Shown here piece after piece: positions 1 through 7,110 of a stretch of DNA of 14,979 nt. This DNA is from JBBDUG01 sp040904025. GTDB lineage: Bacteria; Patescibacteriota; Minisyncoccia; Phycocordibacterales; SW-6-46-9. The translations under genes were made by a program, and so were the position numbers. Numbering within the stretch: position 1 is the first letter of the stretch; the number at the start of each line of letters is the position of its first letter. The notes under the pieces are model-generated. The model was not told the origin of the DNA. It saw only the letters and a list, made by a program, of their open reading frames with translations, and made no database searches. The stretch spans positions 1 through 14,979 of the forward strand of contig JBBDUG010000056.1 in NCBI GenBank assembly GCA_040904025.1. The letters are read 5' to 3'.

Positions 1-1089
1 ACCCCGGGGCAGTTTGCTGATGTGGGAATACAGACCATGCTTGCCAATACATACCATCTCTACCTACAACCAGGATCAGAAGTAGTGCGAGATGCCGGGG
101 GACTTCATTCTTTCATGAACTATGATGGCCCCACCTGGACTGATTCAGGAGGATTTCAAGTATTCTCTCTTGGTGCTGCTTTTGGAAAAGGTATCAGCAA
201 GTTTTCAAAAGGAGATGAATCCTCAGAAGAGGGTATTACCCCATACAACAAAGAACTTGCCACAGAACACGGAAAATTAGCCATTGTGGATGATGAAGGA
301 GTTACCTTTACCTCCCACATCGATGGATCTATGCATCGCTTCACCGCCGAGCGTTCAATTGAAATACAGCATGATATTGGTGCAGATATAATATTCAGCT
401 TTGATGAGTGCACCGCTCCAACTGAAGATTGGGACTATCAAAAAGAAGCAATGGAGCGAACGCATAGATGGGCACAGCGGGGGCTGAAGACACATCGGCG
501 GAACGTGGAAATGAATAGAAGGCAAGGACTCTTTGGAATTGTGCAGGGTGGACGATTTGAAGATTTGCGGAGGGAAAGTGCAGAAGTACTCGCTACTATG
601 GATTTTGATGGATACGGTATTGGAGGATCTTTCTCTAAAAAAGATCTTGATATAGCAATAGAGGTGGTGAACGATGTACTTCCCGATGAGAAACCACGAC
701 ATCTTTTGGGAATTGGTGAACCTCAAGACCTCTTTGTTGGTGTAGCTGAAGGTATCGATACATTTGACTGTGTGCTACCAACACGATTAGGTCGTACTGG
801 TGCACTCTATACGAATGAGGGGAAGGTAAACATTACCGCGGCGCGGTATAAAGAGGATCATACACCACTTGCGGAATGGTCGGGATATTTTGAAGGAACT
901 ACCTATACGCGCAGCTATCTCGCGCACCTCTTTCGCGCAAATGAAATGCTTGGACCAATTCTTGCAAGTGCGCATAACATTTGGTTTATCACCAACCTTA
1001 TGAAAAAAATCCGCCTCTCCATTGAAGAAGGGCGGTTTGATGAGTTTCGTCGGGAGTGGACTGAGCGCTATTCGAGCGATGCACGGTAG
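1..1089 (+). CDS. tgt: tRNA-guanine transglycosylase-like protein (Tgt family), 5' end outside window
   Basis: Base-exchange enzyme family that replaces guanine 34 in GUN-anticodon tRNAs with a 7-deazaguanine on the way to queuosine. The frame is open at base 1 (TPGQFADV...), so the first GTG/ATG codons seen are internal; by comparison with E. coli Tgt about 40 residues are missing. Visible hallmarks: LANTYHLYLQPG, DSGGFQVFSL (Asp codon 142-144), FDECT (403-417), GIVQGG, and DCVLPTRLGRTG with the nucleophilic Asp codon at 766-768. Oddities: about 30 extra residues after FSLG (codons ~172-300), the substrate loop GGLAVGE reads GGSFSKK, and the CxCxxC zinc ligands read SGYFEG (880-897), leaving only the His of AHN. 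The fold and catalytic Asp are clear. Whether the product is a queuosine precursor is uncertain. It converges on the membrane protein gene with a 22-bp 3' overlap. Confidence 0.9.
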   Translation, partial: TPGQFADVGIQTMLANTYHLYLQPGSEVVRDAGGLHSFMNYDGPTWTDSGGFQVFSLGAAFGKGISKFSKGDESSEEGITPYNKELATEHGKLAIVDDEGVTFTSHIDGSMHRFTAERSIEIQHDIGADIIFSFDECTAPTEDWDYQKEAMERTHRWAQRGLKTHRRNVEMNRRQGLFGIVQGGRFEDLRRESAEVLATMDFDGYGIGGSFSKKDLDIAIEVVNDVLPDEKPRHLLGIGEPQDLFVGVAEGIDTFDCVLPTRLGRTGALYTNEGKVNITAARYKEDHTPLAEWSGYFEGTTYTRSYLAHLFRANEMLGPILASAHNIWFITNLMKKIRLSIEEGRFDEFRREWTERYSSDAR

Positions 1090-1592
1090 AGCTCTGAGGA
1101 AGTTTCTATTTTCGGAGAGCTCTTGTTCCCCGTATCTTCAATGTTATCTGCGATGAGACAGATTCCAATGAAGAAGAGCACAACCCCGAACCATCCCCAT
1201 GACCTCAAGTTCACAACGCTAAAGAAGGCAACGAAAACCAAAGCAATGACAGGTGCCGTTGCTCCGGCCATGAAGTTGATGGAAAAGGGGATTGAAAAAG
1301 GGGCTCCCACATTGAGCATTCGTGCTTGTAAATAGGCAACGAGCGCTCCTCCAACAATAGCAACCATAATTCCCCAAAAGAGGGAAATAGAACCCTCTGA
1401 CTGAATCGACGGGCTCAGGTACCAAAGTCCCACAAGATACGCAGCTGCTCCGAGGAGTGCTGCGATGAGGACTGGCACCTCAGGAAGTTTTAGTATCTTT
1501 ATCGCGATTTCGGCGAGAAGGATGATTGCAAGGAGCGTGATTGTTATGTGGCTGAACCACGCGGCAATTGTATTTGGGACGAGAAAGCTCAT
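1068..1592 (-). CDS. Predicted five-segment integral membrane protein
   Basis: A 174-residue hydrophobic protein with about five membrane segments (roughly residues 14-34, 37-58, 67-87, 101-123 and 130-147) and a polar C-terminal tail of about 28 residues. I chose the ATG at 1592 because GGAG lies 9 nt upstream (1602-1605). An ATG at 1607 would add five residues but has no close ribosome site. The last two segments (a Pro-rich turn, then a GWFGVVLFFIGICLI-type helix) recall one half of EamA/DMT-type transporters, but the length fits only half of that fold, so I give no function. It is divergent from uvrB and its 3' end overlaps the tgt-like gene by 22 bp. Confidence 0.72.
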   Translation of the reverse strand: MSFLVPNTIAAWFSHITITLLAIILLAEIAIKILKLPEVPVLIAALLGAAAYLVGLWYLSPSIQSEGSISLFWGIMVAIVGGALVAYLQARMLNVGAPFSIPFSINFMAGATAPVIALVFVAFFSVVNLRSWGWFGVVLFFIGICLIADNIEDTGNKSSPKIETSSELYRASLE

Positions 1593-1627
1593 CTTATGTA
1601 TCTCCATCTATTTCTAAAAAGGACGCC

Positions 1628-1641
1628 TACCTCCCTAGAGA
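1628..1641 (+). promoter_or_regulatory. Upstream motif copy 1 (TACCTCCCTAGAGA) before uvrB
   Basis: This 14-mer matches 3927-3940, in front of the zinc-ribbon/uvrA genes, at 13 of 14 positions. In both places it is followed shortly by GGAAAT (after CTAGC here, directly there). Here it ends 59 nt before the uvrB ATG and contains a CTAG-AGA-CTAG inverted repeat. Role unknown; a shared operator or leader element for the two uvr genes is an inference. Confidence 0.45.
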
Positions 1642-1685
1642 CTAGCGGAAATATGGCTTAAAGACAACTAAAAATTCAAAAAGTG

Positions 1686-1700
1686 TGTTAGAATCCCACC
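1686..1700 (+). promoter_or_regulatory. Extended -10 promoter of uvrB, leaderless layout
   Basis: TG-T-TAGAAT (1686-1694) is an extended -10 box that ends 6 nt before the uvrB ATG. A start 6-7 nt downstream of the -10 box would put the first mRNA base at the ATG. No Shine-Dalgarno site is present and no good -35 is seen. Confidence 0.5.
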
Positions 1701-3871
1701 ATGTCATTCAATCTCAAAAGTGAATTTGAACCCGCAGGAGACCAGCCAAAGGCTATATTGGAGCTTCTTTCTGGTTTAGAAGAAGGACTCGAAAAACAAA
1801 CACTTCTTGGTGCAACAGGTACCGGAAAGACTTTTACCGCTGCCAATATAATAGAGGAGGTTCAAAAACCTACTCTTGTAATTGCACACAATAAAACCCT
1901 TGCAGCACAGTTAGCTCAAGAGTATAGGGAATTCTTTCCAGAGAATGCAGTGCACTACTTCGTCTCATACTATGACTACTATCAGCCAGAGGCATATGTG
2001 CCGGTGACGGATACATATATCGAAAAAGAGGCAATGATCAATGAAGAAATTGAACGTCTCCGCCACGCCTCTACCCAAGCTCTCCTTACCCGTCGAGATG
2101 TCATTATCGTCGCATCAGTCTCATGTATATATGGATTAGGTTCACCGGAAGAATATGAAAAGGTTAACCTTAAGTTGGAAGTTGGAACTACAATGAGCCG
2201 AAAGGATCTTTTGCGTAATTTAGTGGATATATACTACGAGCGCACCAATGCTGATCTTTCTCCGGGGCTTTTTCGTGCGGTGGGGAATACGGTAGAGATT
2301 ATGCCAGTCAATGAACTTCTCGCATTAAGGATCGTATTGCGGGGCAAGAAAATCACCTCAATTGAGAAATTTAATCCGGTGAGCCAAGAAGTATTTGAGA
2401 GGCTCGAAGCAACGTTCCTTTTCCCCGCAAAGCACTTTGTCTCATCAGAAGATCAGGTAGAGAGCGCCCTTGCTTCAATTGAAGCAGAGTTGAATGAGAG
2501 ATTAAAAGAGCTGAATGAAGAAGAAAAGCTTCTTGAAGCACAACGGCTTAAGCGACGCACACGATATGACATGGCAATGATACGAGAGATTGGATACTGT
2601 AATGGAATTGAAAACTATGCACGACATTTCTCGAACAAAGAACCAGGAGAACCACCAGAGACACTTCTTTCATACTTTCCTCACAATGATGATGGTTCTC
2701 CTGATTTCCTCACCATCATCGATGAATCTCACGTAACAGTGCCCCAGATTAGAGGTATGTATGCGGGTGACCGTGCTCGCAAGGAAACCCTTGTTGAACA
2801 TGGGTTTAGACTTCCATCAGCAAAAGATAACAGACCACTTCAATTTCATGAGTTTGAAGAACGTGTGGGACAGACTATCTATACATCTGCCACACCTTCT
2901 GACTATGAGCGCGAAGAGAGCGGCAAAATTGTCGAGCAGATAATTCGTCCTACCGGACTCATTGATCCCAAAATCGATGTAAAGCCAGTGAGAGAGGGGG
3001 ATGAATATCCCGGTCAGGTCAAAGACTTTATCGAAGAAGCAGAAAAAGTCATAGAGGGAGGTGATCGTGTTATCGCCACTACTCTCACCAAACGCATGGC
3101 AGAAGATTTATCGGAATATCTCAGNNNNNNNNNNNNNNNNNNNNNNNNNNNNNNNNNNNNNNNNNNNNNNNNNNNNNNNNNNNNNNNNNNNNNNNNNNNN
3201 NNNNNNNNNNNNNNNNNNNNNNNNTTATCGCCACTACTCTCACCAAACGCATGGCAGAAGATTTATCGGAATATCTCAGAGAGAAAGATATTAAGGCTGA
3301 GTATCTCCATAGTGAGATTAAGACAATTGAACGTATTACCATTCTCGGTGATTTTAGACGAGGAGAGTTTGACGTATTAGTGGGAGTTAACCTCCTTCGA
3401 GAAGGGCTCGATCTCCCCGAAGTTGCTCTCATTGGCATACTCGATGCAGATAAGGAGGGATTCCTACGATCAGAAACAGCGTTGATACAGACAATCGGCC
3501 GCGCAGCACGAAATGAAAAGGGAAGAGTTATCCTCTATGCGGATAGGATTACCAACTCAATGGAACGTGCAATTGATGAGACAGAACGACGTCGAGAAAT
3601 TCAGCTTGCATACAACAAGAAGCACAATATTACCCCCAAAACTATTCGGAAGCGTATCACCTCTATTACTGATGATCTCCAAAAGGAGCGCAAAGCAGCT
3701 GTACAGAGCATGCTTACCGTAGAGGAGGAAGAGTTTAAGAAGGACCCTAAGAAGTTTATACGCAAAAAAGAAAAAGAAATGCAAGAAGCGGTAAAGGATC
3801 TTGATTTTGAAACAGCGGCAATTATCCGTGATGAAATTGCTGAGCTTAAGAAGCGAATGGAGGAGAAATAG
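1701..3871 (+). CDS. uvrB: Excinuclease ABC subunit UvrB, interrupted by a 100-N assembly gap
   Basis: DNA-damage-verifying helicase-like subunit of nucleotide excision repair. It is loaded by UvrA and then recruits UvrC. Walker A GATGTGKT is at residues 37-44, the aromatic beta-hairpin region (YYDYYQPEAY onward) at about 90-120, DESH at 341-344, then TSATPSDYE, the helicase motifs LLREGLDLP and QTIGRAARN, and a C-terminal UVR motif (about the last 35 residues) for contact with UvrA/UvrC. Bases 3125-3224 are N. Bases 3070-3124 are repeated exactly at 3225-3279. Joining 3124 directly to 3280 keeps the frame (EYL-R-EKD) and gives 671 residues, the normal family length. The gene is therefore intact in the organism and only broken in this scaffold. 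It starts at the ATG directly behind an extended -10 box. Confidence 0.96.
3070..3124 (+). repeat. Left copy of 55-bp assembly duplication
   Basis: Identical to 3225-3279 on the other side of the N gap. Both copies encode the same uvrB stretch (IATTLTKRMAEDLSEYL), so one copy is redundant. The length of 55 matches a common de Bruijn assembly k-mer; read as unmerged contig ends. Confidence 0.95.
3125..3224. other. Scaffold gap of exactly 100 N
   Basis: Exactly 100 unknown bases, a conventional placeholder length. No sequence is actually missing if the flanking 55-bp copies are collapsed, since uvrB then reads through in frame. Confidence 0.97.
3225..3279 (+). repeat. Right copy of 55-bp assembly duplication
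   Basis: Exact copy of 3070-3124. Deleting 3125-3279 (155 bp) restores the uvrB frame. Confidence 0.95.
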
Positions 3872-3894
3872 CATTGTTTCTCCCTCCCCACCTG

Positions 3895-3903
3895 TGTTAC
3901 TAT
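3895..3903 (+). promoter_or_regulatory. Candidate extended -10 for the zinc-ribbon/uvrA pair
   Basis: TG-T-TACTAT at 3895-3903 matches an extended -10 box. Transcription would start near 3910, leaving a leader of about 54 nt that contains the motif at 3927-3940 and a C-run/G-run hairpin. No clear -35. Confidence 0.35.
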
Positions 3904-3926
3904 AGCGGTGTAATAATTGTTAGCAG

Positions 3927-3940
3927 TACCCCCCTAGAGA
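3927..3940 (+). promoter_or_regulatory. Upstream motif copy 2 (TACCCCCCTAGAGA) before the uvrA cassette
   Basis: Differs at one position from the copy at 1628-1641 upstream of uvrB, and is followed directly by GGAAAT. The six C residues (3929-3934) can pair with five G residues (3947-3951) to form a small hairpin that ends 12 nt before the ATG at 3964, so it could act as RNA rather than DNA. Function unknown. Confidence 0.45.
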
Positions 3941-3963
3941 GGAAATGGGGGCACTTTCTTGTT

Positions 3964-4128
3964 ATGAATAAAAAGAATGGTACATACTCACAAGAGACCC
4001 TGACACACTTCCGATGCGGGAAGTGTGATAAGTGGTGGTCTATCGGTGATGCTAAAAACGTAGAGAAGAAAGAGTGGTATTGCCCGTGGTGTGGAGTTAG
4101 ACAAACTATGAAAAAAAATGGACGATAA
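3964..4128 (+). CDS. 54-aa zinc-ribbon protein overlapping uvrA
   Basis: Small protein with two knuckles, CGKC and CPWC, about 20 residues apart, around a Trp/Lys-rich middle (KWWSIGD, KEWYCPWC). It is basic at both ends, so a nucleic-acid or protein-docking zinc ribbon is plausible. The ATG at 3964 is chosen because upstream in-frame codons offer only a distant TTG and poor sequence. Its stop (4126-4128) lies 11 nt inside uvrA, whose ATG is at 4118, so the two are probably co-transcribed and translationally coupled. I do not recognise a named family. A link to UvrA function is inferred from position only. Confidence 0.75.
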   Translation: MNKKNGTYSQETLTHFRCGKCDKWWSIGDAKNVEKKEWYCPWCGVRQTMKKNGR

Positions 4129-6676
4129 GATCACAGTAAAAGGAGCGCGGATGCATAATCTCAAGGATATTACCGTTGAGATGCCGCGAAATAAAATGAT
4201 TGTAATAACCGGGCTCTCTGGCTCAGGTAAATCTTCTCTTGCCTTCGATACCATCTTTGCAGAGGGGCAACGAAGATATGTTGAATCTCTCTCAAGCTAT
4301 GCTCGCCAATTTCTTAACCAAATGCAGAAGCCAGATGTAGATGAGATCACTGGACTTTCTCCCGCAATCTCAATTGATCAGAAATCTCGATCAAATAACC
4401 CACGTTCAACCGTCGCCACTATTACAGAGATATATGACTATTTACGTATTCTCTATGCACGTATTGGTCATCCGTACTCGCCAATAAATGGACGAAGGAT
4501 ACAGAAGCTCACCACAGCTGAGATTCAGGAGATCATTCAAGAGAAGATCAGTGAGCACGAGAAGTCAGATTCAATCACTGTCTATTCTCCTGTTGTTCGA
4601 GGACGAAAAGGAGAATACTATCAGCTTCTCTATGATCTTCTCTCAAAGGGCTTCAGTACAGTGCTTGTGGATGGGAAAGAGAAATCTCTCCGAGAACAGA
4701 TTGTGCTTGATAAGAATAAGAAGCACGATATTGATGTGCTTGTTGATGAAGTAACCCTTGAGGAATTTAGTGAAGATACAGAGGCAGCGGAAGAGCGCCT
4801 CTTTGAGGCAATTGAACGCGCACTCGATGAGGCTAATGGTTTGCTCCGCATTGTCTTTTCATCTGATTCACTTGATGATGGGCAGGATCGATACGGTGAA
4901 CTACTCTCTTCCACCTTTACCGACCCATACAGCGGATACTCATTTCCTGAAATAGAGCCGCGGCTTTTTTCATTCAATTCTCCGTATGGGGCATGTCCGG
5001 AGTGTCGTGGCATTGGCACTAAACATGTACGTGGATCAGAGAAATGTCCACTGTGTAAGGGGGCACGACTGCGAGAAGAAGCACTACACGTCTTTCTCGA
5101 AGGAAAAGATGAAAAATATAATATTGTTGATGTCACCAACCTCACCATCAAAGAAGCAAAAGAATTTTTTGAGAGTCTTGAGTTGTCTAAAAAGGAAAAA
5201 GAAATATCGAAGATGGTGGTGCGTGAAATTACCGAACGTCTCCGCTTCATGCTTAATGTTGGTATCGAATATTTAACCCTGTCTCGTCGGGCGCATACAC
5301 TCTCCGGTGGAGAGGCACAGCGCATACGCCTTGCATCACAGCTAGGCTCAGGGCTTGTTGGTGCACTCTATGTTCTCGATGAGCCGACTATTGGTTTGCA
5401 TCCACGTGATAATGAGCGGTTGGTTGATACACTCCATCATCTTCGCGATCTTGGTAACACGATTGTGGTTGTAGAGCACGATGAAGATACTATTGCCGCA
5501 TCAGATTACCTTATCGATATTGGACCAGGGGCTGGACGCCATGGAGGAGAGGTGGTTGCCGCAGATTGGCTTGAAAAATTAATGGACGCAAAGAAGGTAA
5601 AGAATGATTCTCTGACACTCAAATATCTTCGGGGAGAAGAAGAGGTAGAGGTTCCACAAACGCGTCGAAAGAAAGATAAGGGGACATTGCGTATACGCAG
5701 TGCAAATCGATTTAACCTCAAGAATATTGATGTGGATATACCACTGGGTCGCTTTGTGACTATTACAGGAGTATCAGGCTCTGGTAAGTCAACATTACTC
5801 TACGAAGTTCTCAACAGGAATCTTCGGGCGAAGTATACAAAGAAATATCGATCTAAAGATCTTCATAATGTGGCAAAGTTTGACGGAACGGAATACCTTT
5901 CTCGTGTCGTATTAGTGGATCAATCACCAATTGGGAGAACCTCTCGTTCAAACCCTGCAACATATACAGGTGCTTTTGATCATATACGTGATCTGTTTGC
6001 TTCAACATCTGAAGCACGGGCACGTGGATGGAAGAGAGGAAGATTCTCCTTCAATACCAAAGGGGGTCGTTGTGAAGCGTGTGCGGGGAAGGGAGAAGTC
6101 GCAGTTGAGATGCACTTTCTCCCAACAGTACACGTTAAGTGTGATATATGCGATGGAAAGCGATATACCAACGAGACGCTTGAAGTCAAATACGACGGAA
6201 AGAGCATTTTTGATGTACTTGAGATGACTATTGAAGAGGCACTGGAGTTCTTTAAGGATATTCCCGCGATCTTTGATCGATTAAATACACTTAATAATGT
6301 AGGTCTCGGATACCTACAGTTAGGTCAAAGTTCCACAACCCTCTCCGGTGGAGAGGGACAGCGGGTAAAGATATCGTCTGAGTTGTATCGATATCACACA
6401 CAAAAGACAATCTACCTTCTCGATGAACCAACAGTCGGTCTTCATTATGAAGATGTAAAGAAGCTTGTTGAGATACTCAACAAGCTCATTGAGCAGGGGA
6501 ATTCAGTTGTTGTGATTGAACATAATATGGATTTGATAAAGTCATCTGACTATGTCATCGATATGGGGCCGGAAGGTGGCGAAGGAGGGGGTCAGATAGT
6601 AGCAACTGGAACACCTGAGGAAGTTGTAAAAGAGGAAAAGTCATATACTGCAAAATATCTGAAACGGGTGTTGTAA
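4118..6676 (+). CDS. uvrA: Excinuclease ABC subunit UvrA, compact form
   Basis: Dimeric ABC-type ATPase that finds DNA lesions and loads UvrB. It has 852 residues (E. coli 940). Walker A1 GLSGSGKS is at 32-39, followed by a UvrB-binding region at about 125-235, signature LSGGEAQ at 395-401 with LDEPT at 420-424, Walker A2 GVSGSGKS at 551-558, a C-terminal zinc module CEAC...CDIC at 652-678 and signature LSGGEGQ at 742-748. The usual insertion domain of about 100 residues is absent: CPEC (293-296) and CPLC (310-313) are only 13 residues apart. The family CPYC pair ahead of EPRLFSF reads DPYS (269-272). ATPase sites look intact. It starts within the zinc-ribbon gene (11-bp overlap), and the A-run before the ATG is not a Shine-Dalgarno site, which supports coupling. 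Confidence 0.97.
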   Translation: MDDKITVKGARMHNLKDITVEMPRNKMIVITGLSGSGKSSLAFDTIFAEGQRRYVESLSSYARQFLNQMQKPDVDEITGLSPAISIDQKSRSNNPRSTVATITEIYDYLRILYARIGHPYSPINGRRIQKLTTAEIQEIIQEKISEHEKSDSITVYSPVVRGRKGEYYQLLYDLLSKGFSTVLVDGKEKSLREQIVLDKNKKHDIDVLVDEVTLEEFSEDTEAAEERLFEAIERALDEANGLLRIVFSSDSLDDGQDRYGELLSSTFTDPYSGYSFPEIEPRLFSFNSPYGACPECRGIGTKHVRGSEKCPLCKGARLREEALHVFLEGKDEKYNIVDVTNLTIKEAKEFFESLELSKKEKEISKMVVREITERLRFMLNVGIEYLTLSRRAHTLSGGEAQRIRLASQLGSGLVGALYVLDEPTIGLHPRDNERLVDTLHHLRDLGNTIVVVEHDEDTIAASDYLIDIGPGAGRHGGEVVAADWLEKLMDAKKVKNDSLTLKYLRGEEEVEVPQTRRKKDKGTLRIRSANRFNLKNIDVDIPLGRFVTITGVSGSGKSTLLYEVLNRNLRAKYTKKYRSKDLHNVAKFDGTEYLSRVVLVDQSPIGRTSRSNPATYTGAFDHIRDLFASTSEARARGWKRGRFSFNTKGGRCEACAGKGEVAVEMHFLPTVHVKCDICDGKRYTNETLEVKYDGKSIFDVLEMTIEEALEFFKDIPAIFDRLNTLNNVGLGYLQLGQSSTTLSGGEGQRVKISSELYRYHTQKTIYLLDEPTVGLHYEDVKKLVEILNKLIEQGNSVVVIEHNMDLIKSSDYVIDMGPEGGEGGGQIVATGTPEEVVKEEKSYTAKYLKRVL

Positions 6677-6715
6677 TAAAAAAGGGCGTATCATACTAAG
6701 GTGTATGGTACGCCC
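6677..6715 (-). terminator. Rho-independent terminator for the minus-strand small gene, between convergent genes
   Basis: A 13-bp stem with one G-T pair (6684-6696 with 6703-6715) and a six-base loop. Read on the minus strand it is followed by TTTTTT (6683-6678), so it terminates the gene at 6735-7016. On the plus strand there is no T-run after the stem, so any stop of uvrA transcription here would be weaker. Confidence 0.85.
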
Positions 6716-6734
6716 CTGACTACCAGAGATCTCT

Positions 6735-7016
6735 CTATGCAGAGCAGAACCTGGACCTGTGTAGTTCTTTGAGTATCTCGGCTTTCTCTCCAGCGATTGA
6801 TTCATGAGCGATGCGGGCCGCTTTTTCCACTAACTCTACCTGCTGCCCGTACGGGAGTTTTTTGAGAGGATTAAGATTTCTCTCAGCACGTATCTGACCC
6901 ATTATAAACTCAAGATCAGACCGTGAACGTCGGGAGAAGTACGGATGATTGGGGTCATCCAATTTTTTCCGCTTCTCATTCCTTGCTACTTGTACTACTC
7001 TTGCCACTGCTTGCAT
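6735..7016 (-). CDS. Small basic protein of unknown function
   Basis: A 93-residue, highly charged, Arg/Lys-rich and probably mostly helical protein (for example NPLKKLPYGQQVELVEKAAR at about 49-68) without signal peptide, membrane segment or metal motif. I do not recognise the family. It is supported as a real gene by AGGA placed 5 nt before the ATG and by a strong terminator directly behind the stop. Its orientation is opposite to uvrA and uvrC, so it is an independent transcription unit inside the repair block. The basic, helical character would suit a nucleic-acid binder, but nothing in the sequence proves this. Confidence 0.7.
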   Translation of the reverse strand: MQAVARVVQVARNEKRKKLDDPNHPYFSRRSRSDLEFIMGQIRAERNLNPLKKLPYGQQVELVEKAARIAHESIAGEKAEILKELHRSRFCSA

Positions 7017-7095
7017 TGTTGTCCTGCATTGGTGAATAAATGAACATATCTAATTCCAGCGGCAAAGAATAACATCTCTCTTTTTAAATGTAAAG

Positions 7096-7110
7096 TATAT
7101 ACTGTATATA
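7096..7110 (+). promoter_or_regulatory. uvrC -10 box with inverted repeat over the start codon
   Basis: TATACT (7098-7103) ends 6 nt before the uvrC ATG at 7110, the same layout as uvrB. It lies inside the inverted repeat TATATAC-T-GTATATA (7096-7110), whose right arm ends on the A of the ATG. The repeat could be an operator, but simple AT-rich sequence is an alternative. Confidence 0.45.

Noticed and set aside
1088..1122. Two AGAGCTCT palindromes about 20 bp apart as a terminator between tgt and the membrane protein gene
   Set aside because: The stem is only 8 bp with a large loop and no T-run, and it lies inside the coding end of the minus-strand gene.
3121..3294. Apparent frameshift and duplicated helicase segment in UvrB
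   Set aside because: Fully explained by the 100-N gap and the 55-bp repeated contig ends; the merged frame is intact.
4630..5325. Long minus-strand open frame of 231 codons inside uvrA
   Set aside because: Ser/Arg-rich low-information translation antisense to strongly conserved uvrA; no ribosome site or homology that I recognise.
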